From Acidobacteriota bacterium (lineage in GTDB: Bacteria > Acidobacteriota > Terriglobia > Terriglobales > Acidobacteriaceae), in the NCBI GenBank assembly GCA_021779695.1, contig JAJYAE010000313.1, forward strand, positions 1 to 5,172: a stretch of 5,172 nucleotides of DNA, given 5' to 3'. Below the pieces are notes generated by a model, which saw nothing but the letters and a program-made list of their open reading frames with translations, was not told the origin of the DNA and did no database searches. A program made the translations under genes and the position numbers. This document shows, piece after piece, positions 1-4,901 of the stretch; positions within the stretch are counted from its first letter, which is position 1, and every line of letters begins with the position of its first letter.

Positions 1-435
1 GCCGGAGAACTCGTAGATCTTGTTCTTCGTTACGTCCATCTTGGTCAGATTATTCGGATCGCCTCCGTAGCCGTTGCTGAAGGCTTGCAGATCGTCGAAG
101 AGCGGATGCTTGTTGCCCGGCAGCGCGTGCAGTTCAAAGGTCTGGCCGAGAAGGCGCGGACCCGTCTGCAGGTTCACCAGCGAGTCATACATGGCTCTGC
201 TGCCGGTTAGTCCGGCCATACGGCCGCCGACATCCACACTGGAGTGGGCGGAGTATCCGTTGGGCACGGACATGTGTGTAGATGGAGCTGGCATCTGATC
301 AGCCGGCCCTTGCGCGATGGCAATGCCCGGCATCATCCATAAAGCAGCGACTCCGAGTGCCAGGACGCAATGCCTGCTCCTCCCTCTTGGAGGATGATGC
401 TTGGAGTGCGCGTAACACAAACCTATGATCCTCAT
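1..435 (-). CDS. MtrB/PioB-like outer-membrane beta-barrel protein (N-terminal 145 residues, cut by window edge)
   Basis: Reading leftward from the ATG at 435, the frame stays open for exactly 145 codons to the window edge. Residues 19-41 form a signal peptide: a basic stretch, a hydrophobic core with LALGVAALWMM, and a probable cleavage site AIA|Q after residue 41. The mature part carries a pattern I associate with the N-terminus of MtrB/PioB porins: SSVDVGGR (65-72), YDSLVNLQTGPRLLG (83-97), LFDDL (112-116), NGYGGDP (121-127) and KIYEFSG (139-145). In that family the barrel spans the outer membrane and sheathes a periplasmic decaheme cytochrome, so electrons can cross the membrane. The decaheme gene directly upstream, on the same strand, fits this role. 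The start has a modest ribosome site (GTGAGG, 6 nt away); an in-frame GTG four codons upstream is possible. The CXXC of Shewanella MtrB is not seen in the visible mature part. The family call is from remembered motifs; most of the protein lies outside the window. Confidence 0.75.
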   Translation of the reverse strand, partial: MRIIGLCYAHSKHHPPRGRSRHCVLALGVAALWMMPGIAIAQGPADQMPAPSTHMSVPNGYSAHSSVDVGGRMAGLTGSRAMYDSLVNLQTGPRLLGQTFELHALPGNKHPLFDDLQAFSNGYGGDPNNLTKMDVTKNKIYEFSG

Positions 436-466
436 ATAAAGCCTCACTTGATTGCCTCGCTCAACC

Positions 467-508
467 CCCGGACCATAAACCCGTGTGCGAAGTAGCACGG
501 GGTCCGGG
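467..508 (-). promoter_or_regulatory. Bulged hairpin in the cytochrome-porin intercistronic gap
   Basis: An outer 8-bp perfect stem (CCCGGACC at 467-474 with GGTCCGGG at 501-508) encloses an inner 5-bp stem (CCGTG at 481-485 with CACGG at 496-500... read as 496-500 pairing in reverse) around a 10-nt loop. Six unpaired bases, ATAAAC (475-480), form a bulge on one side. In the minus-strand mRNA it lies between the cytochrome stop (550) and the porin start (435). No U-run follows it, so a classical intrinsic terminator is unlikely. An mRNA-stabilising or processing hairpin that sets the cytochrome:porin ratio is inferred. The rest of the gap (436-466, 509-549) shows nothing clear. Confidence 0.6.
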
Positions 509-549
509 CCGCGCCGTCCCCAGAAAATGGGCGACGCAGCGCAGCCAAA

Positions 550-1515
550 CTACCTCAGAAACGCCGCATTGATGTTCGAACCATGGATATAGGTGTGGCA
601 GCTGGTGCAGGGCGCCAGTTCCGCCGATCCCTTCCCCATGCCGTGAACCGTTCCCGCAGAAACGGGACTGTGGCATTGGTTGCAGAGCACGTTGATATTC
701 GGCATATTCAGCAGACGGGCATTCTGTGATCCGTGCGGTGTATGGCACGCCAGACATCCCTCCGCCTTAACCGGGGCATGCTCGTAAACAAATGGCCCAC
801 GCACATCCGTGTGGCATTTCGTGCAGATCGCGTTCTGATCCACAGTTGACTTCAGGTTGTTTGGCAAAAAGGTTCCGTGAACGTCATGGCAGTCGTTGCA
901 CTTGATCAGCCCTTCGTTCACCCTGTGATGAAACGGCATGTCAAACGACGGCTTTACGTCGGTGTGGCATTGGAAGCAGAGCTGCGGCTGCGAGGCCTTC
1001 AGCAAGTGATCAGGAGCCTTGCTATTGTGCACGCTGTGGCAGCTTACGCAGCTCACGTTTGCCTTGGCATGCGGCGAACGCTCAAAGTCAGGATGCGTGC
1101 CCGCGTGGCAACTCAGACACCTCGCGTCCACATCCTTGGCGGAGGCTGTTGCCGGGTTAAAGATCTTGCTCTTGTCTCCGCCCCCGTCCACGTGCGCCTT
1201 GCCGGCTCCGTGACAGTCTTCGCAGGTCACCGCAGAACCATTGTGCTTCTGCGCAAGCGTCGAGTGCGGATTGGATGCGAAGTTCTTGGACTGATCTTCA
1301 TGGCAGGTCGCACAAACTTCAGCGCCCACAAAGTCGGCAGGTTTAGCTTGCTTGGTCTGCACGTTCGCCGGTTTGGCTCCATGCGCAGGTGCTGCCATCA
1401 CTGGAAGACTCAACGTTACGGCTCCCAGCAACAGCATGAAACAGGCTCGCAGTCCCGATCTCTTGTTCGGCACCGCATTCTCTTGCAATCGCCTTACTGG
1501 CCCTTCGTTATGCAT
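550..1515 (-). CDS. DmsE/MtrA-family periplasmic decaheme c-type cytochrome
   Basis: This 321-residue protein has exactly ten CXXCH heme-attachment motifs, with first cysteines at 68, 98, 133, 156, 180, 206, 231, 254, 278 and 303. Number, spacing and length match the MtrA/DmsE decaheme family (about 300-340 residues). Many extra histidines, such as SPHA, SVH, DVHG, TPHG and YIHGS, could be distal ligands for bis-His hemes. Residues 18-47 form a Sec signal peptide (KRSGLR, then a hydrophobic run to about AAPAHGA), so it is exported and matured in the periplasm. Its known family role is a heme wire that takes electrons from inner-membrane carriers and plugs into an MtrB-type porin, which here is encoded just downstream. 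I chose the ATG at 1515 because AAGGTGG lies 8 nt upstream and the signal peptide then begins normally. The frame stays open upstream, with ATGs at 1551 and 1635, but those would place about 12-40 odd residues before the signal peptide. Confidence 0.92.
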   Translation of the reverse strand: MHNEGPVRRLQENAVPNKRSGLRACFMLLLGAVTLSLPVMAAPAHGAKPANVQTKQAKPADFVGAEVCATCHEDQSKNFASNPHSTLAQKHNGSAVTCEDCHGAGKAHVDGGGDKSKIFNPATASAKDVDARCLSCHAGTHPDFERSPHAKANVSCVSCHSVHNSKAPDHLLKASQPQLCFQCHTDVKPSFDMPFHHRVNEGLIKCNDCHDVHGTFLPNNLKSTVDQNAICTKCHTDVRGPFVYEHAPVKAEGCLACHTPHGSQNARLLNMPNINVLCNQCHSPVSAGTVHGMGKGSAELAPCTSCHTYIHGSNINAAFLR

Positions 1516-1631
1516 CAGGTACCACCTTGGTCGCCCCTTTGTAAGTTCCATGCTCTGCCTGACTCCGTCCCTTGAATTAGTCCCTGCCGCATCGATATGG
1601 ATGAATGCGATTTGACGGTCCATCCGGCCTT

Positions 1632-1668
1632 GCATGAGGCTCTCGTTGTGTGGAGCGTCACCTCATGC
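1632..1668. repeat. 8-bp perfect inverted repeat with 21-nt spacer
   Basis: GCATGAGG at 1632-1639 is matched by its reverse complement CCTCATGC at 1661-1668. The spacer contains one of the Crp-like sites (1648-1661). It lies in the expected 5' leader or promoter of the cytochrome gene and could be an operator pair or a leader stem-loop. An 8-bp repeat at this distance can arise by chance in a region of this size, so function is uncertain. Confidence 0.35.
1648..1661. promoter_or_regulatory. Crp/Fnr-type operator candidate A (GTGT-N6-TCAC)
   Basis: GTGT-GGAGCG-TCAC matches the Crp core GTGA-N6-TCAC at 7 of 8 positions, and 8 of 10 when the flanking bases are included (TGTGT...TCACC). It is the site closest to the cytochrome gene, with its centre 139 bp before the ATG at 1515. 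That is compatible with a promoter-proximal activator site if the leader is about 70-100 nt long; this is inference. Confidence 0.5.
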
Positions 1669-1701
1669 GCAGAATCCTATTGGGTTCATCAGATAAGCGC
1701 C

Positions 1702-1715
1702 GTGACCCTCATCAC
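1702..1715. promoter_or_regulatory. Crp/Fnr-type operator candidate B (perfect GTGA-N6-TCAC)
   Basis: GTGA-CCCTCA-TCAC is a perfect match to the Crp-family core palindrome, extended by one symmetric pair (C at 1701, G at 1716). Its centre is 54 bp from candidate A and 55 bp from candidate C. The divergently encoded regulator has a RETV-type recognition helix, which would suit this half-site. Confidence 0.6.
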
Positions 1716-1756
1716 GCAGGTGAAGAATTCGTCATCTTCGCTTCCACATGCGGCTC

Positions 1757-1770
1757 GTGCGACATGTCAC
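1757..1770. promoter_or_regulatory. Crp/Fnr-type operator candidate C (GTGC-N6-TCAC)
   Basis: GTGC-GACATG-TCAC matches the GTGA-N6-TCAC core at 7 of 8 positions and has a consensus A after it (TCACA). The same bases can also be read one base to the right, as TGCGA-CATG-TCACA (1758-1771), a 14-bp palindrome with six of seven pairs matched and the N4 spacing typical of Fnr sites. Which register matters cannot be decided from sequence alone. Confidence 0.5.
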
Positions 1771-1930
1771 ATATCCCACTTCGCGGAAAAAGTACCTGCT
1801 CTCTTTCAAGCGCAGCTTCGAGCAGTCGCCCCAATCCGCCCACTCTATTTCCATTCGGTTCTCTTGCGCCGATCGCAGCTTCCGGTTCCGGTTGCCTCGA
1901 AATGACCTTTTTGAGCCCTGCTCTTCAAGC

Positions 1931-1944
1931 GTGAGGCCCATCAC
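1931..1944. promoter_or_regulatory. Crp/Fnr-type operator candidate D (perfect GTGA-N6-TCAC)
   Basis: GTGA-GGCCCA-TCAC has a perfect core. With its flanks (C at 1930, A at 1945) it matches TGTGA-N6-TCACA at 9 of 10 positions, the best site in the window. Its centre lies about 153 bp before the regulator ATG at 2091, so autoregulation of the regulator gene is the natural guess. Confidence 0.6.
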
Positions 1945-2090
1945 ATCCCAAATGTCCAACCTGTCCGAAACTGCAAGGAAGCGAAAGTCTCTTTCCCGGA
2001 GACCGACGTGCCTTCACCTTCCGCATTGCCTGCCAGAGCAGGGGTGCATAAGGAGAGAGGAAGCTCATCGGCGAAAGACGGGGCAAGACA

Positions 2091-2846
2091 ATGGCGGAAG
2101 CAGCGACCTCTGTAACGGTCCACCAGAAACGGCAACGGCAAATCGCCAGACAGGCGCCCGTTGGGTGCGCTGCCTGCTCCAGCCGCCGGCCGGGATGGTT
2201 TTGTTCTCTAGGCAGTGCCGTGCTCGCGGATCTCGAACTGGCAACCTCAACGATCTCGCTGCCGGCACAGGCATCTCTCTTCGCACAAGGCGAAGAGGCG
2301 CGTTGCCTTTATTTGATTTGCAATGGCTATCTCAAGCTGACAGCAGGACGCCCGCAGGACAAGCAAATGATTGTCCGCGTTGCCGGACCAGGTTCGATGC
2401 TGGGACTGTATGCGGTGCTTTCGCACGGCGTGCATGAGGTGTCGGCGGAATCGCTGACGCCCGCGCAGCTTCGTCCGGTGGAGCGAGATCGGTTCCTCGC
2501 CTTCCTTCGCGCCCACAAAGAGGCACAAATGCGTGCCGTGCAGTGCATCTGTCAGGAATACCGCTTTGCCCTGCAGGATGCATGCCGCATCGCGCTCGCC
2601 GAGACGGTTGCCGCGCGCCTGAGCCGGCTGCTTCTCGAACTCGCTCACCAGATCGGCGAGCATCTCCCCGAGGGCGGATTCCGGTTCCCGCTCCTTTTGA
2701 CCCATGAGGAGATGGCCTCCATGGCCTGCACCACGCGCGAAACAGTGACCCGCACCCTCGGACAGTTCCGCAAGGAAGGCTGGATCTCGATCGAGGACGG
2801 GTTAATTACCCTCCACGATCCAGAGCATCTCCAGGCTGTCGTCTAA
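2091..2846 (+). CDS. Crp/Fnr-family transcriptional regulator with N-terminal cysteine cluster
   Basis: This 251-residue protein has the Crp/Fnr layout: an N-terminal cysteine cluster (C26, C29, C38 in CAAC...WFC), a beta-roll sensor domain at about 43-135, a long dimerisation helix at about 140-190, and a C-terminal winged helix-turn-helix (about 200-247). The recognition helix reads TTRETVTR (214-221). R216, E217 and R221 align with Crp R180, E181 and R185, which contact GTGA half-sites; Fnr has valine in place of the first arginine. The cAMP-binding signature (GE...RSA) is absent: the region reads GSMLGLY...EVSA, so a redox, oxygen or NO signal is more likely than cAMP. C72, C77, C152, C154 and C165 are further possible ligands. 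The ATG at 2091 is the only normal start after the in-frame TAA at 2049, but its ribosome site is poor (GGGGCAAG); a strong purine run (2050-2063) lies too far upstream. It is divergent from the cytochrome-porin genes, which are its likely targets. Confidence 0.92.
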   Translation: MAEAATSVTVHQKRQRQIARQAPVGCAACSSRRPGWFCSLGSAVLADLELATSTISLPAQASLFAQGEEARCLYLICNGYLKLTAGRPQDKQMIVRVAGPGSMLGLYAVLSHGVHEVSAESLTPAQLRPVERDRFLAFLRAHKEAQMRAVQCICQEYRFALQDACRIALAETVAARLSRLLLELAHQIGEHLPEGGFRFPLLLTHEEMASMACTTRETVTRTLGQFRKEGWISIEDGLITLHDPEHLQAVV

Positions 2847-2872
2847 GGCTCTTGCGCCGTCAGTGGGCGCCG

Positions 2873-2926
2873 GCCCGGGCGTCCCGCTCCTGCCGGGCGT
2901 AATCTTTCACCCGCGCTTCGCCGGGT
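2873..2926. terminator. Weak hairpins in the convergent gap (possible transcription end)
   Basis: Two GC-rich hairpins lie between the stops of the converging genes. The first pairs GCCCGG (2873-2878) with CCGGGC (2893-2898) over a 14-nt loop and is followed by TAATCTTT. The second pairs ACCCG (2909-2913) with CGGGT (2922-2926), continues with two more pairs past a bulged C, and has a 3-nt loop. Neither has a real T-run, so termination here is only plausible. Nothing else is seen in the 109-bp gap (2847-2955). Confidence 0.3.
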
Positions 2927-2955
2927 TCCAGCCACAGCCACGCCCTGTGTCCGCC

Positions 2956-4557
2956 TTATTGCGTCACAGTGGTTTCGGCGGCTCCGTGCGGCGCCTTCAG
3001 ATGCGGCGCGTTGGGCGGCACCGGCGGCTTGGGGGGTGCGGACAGACCGCTGGCATCCCCCTTGCGGATCCGCAGATCGCCCACATCGGCCGTCAGCGTA
3101 ATCCGGGCCTTCCCGCCTCCGATGTTGCCGGTCACGCTCTTGCTTTCGTCCCCGGATATCGTCAATGGGAAATCGGAAACGATGTCTCCGTTGTGTGTCT
3201 GGCCGGTCACGCTGGCTGAGGCATCCACCGGCAAAGTAATCTCCACATCGCCTTTGCCGTTATGCGCTTCCAGGTTGTAGTTGCCCGCCGGTTCCATCGA
3301 GATTTGCCCGCGCGTGTCGCTCACATACGCATCGCCGGCCACCTGGTTCAAATCCACATCCTTGGCCCGCGTTGTCACCCGCACTTCGCCTTTTGCCTGA
3401 TTGACGTGCAGATCGTCGGAGTCCAGCGTCATATCCCCCGGCAGAGACGCCAGCTCAATCTCCGTGACGGATGTATGCAGATGAACTCCATTCGCGACGT
3501 TTTCCATGTGGACATCGCCAAAGATATCGCCATTCATCGTCACTTTGCCGGTGATCTCAGAGAAGGTCACGTCATTGCAGTTTCCGTCCGCCGTCAGATC
3601 CCCATTCACCTGGTGCGCGGAAAAATCTCCACGCCCACCCGTGAGATGCACCTGCACCGAGCCCTTGATTGCGTTCAGTTGCACATCCCCATGGCTCGAT
3701 GTGATGTTGACCCCGTTATCCAGGCCGGCTGCCGTCACGTCCCCATGGCCCGCATTGACCAGGACCTGCGCTCCCTTGGGAACCTGCACGGTCAGGTTCA
3801 TTCGCCCCTTGTCCTGGCCCTCGGATCTCACCAGCACCGCGTTCCCGCTCAACGTGACATGCGCTGCCTCGCCCGCAAAGATCTTCTGCGCCTCGGCATC
3901 CGAACCGGCAAAGGCGATTTCGTGCGCCTGGACATGGATCATATTTCCATCCGCCACCGTCACGCTCACATCACCGCGCGGATTCTCAATCTGGACCGAA
4001 GCCTGCGGGGGAACGGCCATACTGATCGCAGCCTGGTCCAAGTCGTGCTGCGGCAATCCCATAAAGTTGAAAAAACTATCCTGGTTGTCGCCCCATTGCG
4101 CGCGCAGTGGCCCCCAATCCTTCCAGCCCCGCGCCGCGAATCCAATAAAGGCCAGCAGAATCAGCACGCCGACATACCCACCGCTTCGCCGCACCGGCTT
4201 CTCGCGCCGCAGGTCCAGCGCCCACTCACCCAGCAGCGCAAGGCCGGCAAGAATCAGAAGTGTCGGCCACCAATGCCCATACCAGGCCCAGAAATTCCCT
4301 GGAGCAATGCGGCCGCTGTATAACAGCAGCCCCACCACGCCCATCGCGATCAGGATGACAGGACCCACAATCGATGGGACTCGCGGCCCGTAAGCCCCGG
4401 CCATATTCGCGCGCCACGCCGCGCGCTGGGCACGCATTGCGTCCCGCTGCGCCTTCCATGCCGCTCGCTGCTGCTCGCGATAGACTCGCCACTGCGTGCG
4501 CGGATCGTACGGCGGCTGCCCACCAGGAGGCGGATTGTACGGAGGTACGCTGCTCAT
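2956..4557 (-). CDS. Membrane-anchored DUF4097-type beta-repeat protein with LiaF-like N-terminal helices
   Basis: This 533-residue protein has four parts. Residues 1-58 are a Pro-rich start followed by an Arg/Gln/Ala/Trp-rich charged helix. Membrane helices lie at about 62-80, 96-115 and 126-142, with WWPTLLILAGLALLGE resembling the LiaI/LiaF-like (DUF5668) signature. Residues about 178-500 are a long beta-rich repeat domain with recurring GD turns (RGDV, HGDV, NGDL, NGDI, PGDM, KGDV), as in DUF4097 putative adhesins. The tail is Pro-rich. Basic residues before helix 1 and between helices 2 and 3 (RREKPVRR) predict a cytoplasmic N-terminus and a periplasmic beta domain. The ATG overlaps the upstream stop in ATGA and has a strong ribosome site (GAGGGGGG, 5 nt away). 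DUF4097/LiaF-like proteins elsewhere are tied to envelope stress or surface functions; the exact role here is unknown. Confidence 0.85.
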   Translation of the reverse strand: MSSVPPYNPPPGGQPPYDPRTQWRVYREQQRAAWKAQRDAMRAQRAAWRANMAGAYGPRVPSIVGPVILIAMGVVGLLLYSGRIAPGNFWAWYGHWWPTLLILAGLALLGEWALDLRREKPVRRSGGYVGVLILLAFIGFAARGWKDWGPLRAQWGDNQDSFFNFMGLPQHDLDQAAISMAVPPQASVQIENPRGDVSVTVADGNMIHVQAHEIAFAGSDAEAQKIFAGEAAHVTLSGNAVLVRSEGQDKGRMNLTVQVPKGAQVLVNAGHGDVTAAGLDNGVNITSSHGDVQLNAIKGSVQVHLTGGRGDFSAHQVNGDLTADGNCNDVTFSEITGKVTMNGDIFGDVHMENVANGVHLHTSVTEIELASLPGDMTLDSDDLHVNQAKGEVRVTTRAKDVDLNQVAGDAYVSDTRGQISMEPAGNYNLEAHNGKGDVEITLPVDASASVTGQTHNGDIVSDFPLTISGDESKSVTGNIGGGKARITLTADVGDLRIRKGDASGLSAPPKPPVPPNAPHLKAPHGAAETTVTQ

Positions 4558-4901
4558 GACTGCCCCCCTCGCGGTCCGTTCAAGTCCTGGGGCGCAACAG
4601 GTGCCTCAGCCGCGGCCGGGCCGGGCTGGGACGCTGTCCCGTAGGAAACCGGCGCGCCCGGATAAGGACCGGGATAGGCGCCCGGATAGCCGCTCTGATA
4701 CGCACCCGGATAAAGCGCCTCATCTCCCGCGGCCGCCAGCGCCGCGCGCTCCGCGAGCTTCAGGACACCAATCAGAATCAACAGCAGGGGAAGAAACAGG
4801 CTCCAGCTCGCCAAGTCTGCCTGATGCAGCAACGCAATCACGCCGATCAGCAACAGAATGGCCGGGCCCTTGACGCGGCGAATCAGAATATAGCGATTCA
4901 T
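4554..4901 (-). CDS. Small two-helix LiaI/LiaF-like membrane protein with YPGA-repeat tail
   Basis: This 115-residue protein has a short basic start (RRVKG), then two membrane helices at about 12-30 (PAILLLIGVIALL) and 34-49 (LFLPLLLILIGVLKL), the G-rich, WPLLLI-like pattern of LiaI/LiaF-like (DUF5668) domains. After a short charged linker comes a low-complexity tail built of five four-residue units (YPGA, YQSG, YPGA, YPGP, YPGA at 64-83) and an Ala/Pro-rich end. Two helices after a basic start suggest that both ends are cytoplasmic. Its ATG overlaps the stop of the gene before it (ATGA at 4898-4901), and its own stop overlaps the next start (4554-4557), so the three genes are translationally coupled. 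Ribosome site: GGGGGCGAG. Function is unknown; it may scaffold or partner the DUF4097 protein. Confidence 0.8.
   Translation of the reverse strand: MNRYILIRRVKGPAILLLIGVIALLHQADLASWSLFLPLLLILIGVLKLAERAALAAAGDEALYPGAYQSGYPGAYPGPYPGAPVSYGTASQPGPAAAEAPVAPQDLNGPRGGQS
4653..4712 (-). repeat. Coding tandem repeat, 12-nt unit (YPGA-type)
   Basis: Five 12-bp units encode YPGA, YQSG, YPGA, YPGP and YPGA. On the plus strand the core CCGGATA recurs at 4658, 4682 and 4706, exactly 24 bp apart, with degenerate copies in between (CCGGGATA at 4669, GATA at 4697). The unit count may vary between strains by slippage; that is inference. Confidence 0.75.

Larger units (their letters stand above)
1516..2090. 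promoter_or_regulatory. Divergent intergenic regulatory region between cytochrome and regulator genes
   Basis: This 575-bp stretch separates the leftward cytochrome gene from the rightward Crp/Fnr gene. I see no convincing gene: the open frames of 60-100 codons in it lack recognisable domains and good ribosome sites, and they overlap one another. What it does contain is regulatory-looking: four GTGN-N6-TCAC palindromes (listed separately), an 8-bp inverted repeat at 1632-1668, and a purine-rich stretch at 2050-2063. Promoters could not be placed with confidence for either gene. A weak leftward candidate is TGGACC (1622-1617) with CATATC (1599-1594) at a 17-bp gap, which is poor against the sigma-70 consensus. 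Confidence 0.7.

Noticed and set aside
467..508. Intercistronic hairpin as a classical rho-independent terminator
   Set aside because: No U-run follows in the minus-strand direction, and a functionally linked gene begins about 30 nt later.
877..1575. Long plus-strand open frame (232 codons) opposite the cytochrome gene
   Set aside because: It mirrors the GC-rich cytochrome codons, has no recognisable domain, and lies wholly antisense to a gene with ten clear heme motifs.
1685..1697. TTCATCAGATAAG as a possible Fnr box
   Set aside because: It is odd-centred, with mismatches against TTGAT-N4-ATCAA; the nearby GTGA-N6-TCAC sites fit better.
1732..1959. 75-codon minus-strand frame in the divergent intergenic region
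   Set aside because: No good ribosome site and no known motif, and it runs across candidate operators C and D.
1748..2437. 229-codon plus-strand frame overlapping the regulator gene
   Set aside because: It overlaps the convincing Crp/Fnr frame in another phase and shows no domain; its first part is only intergenic sequence that lacks stops.
3262..4393. Two long plus-strand open frames (353 and 295 codons) opposite the DUF4097 gene
   Set aside because: Both are antisense shadows of a gene with clear membrane helices and beta repeats; their products are low-information, Arg/His- or Ser/Pro-rich.
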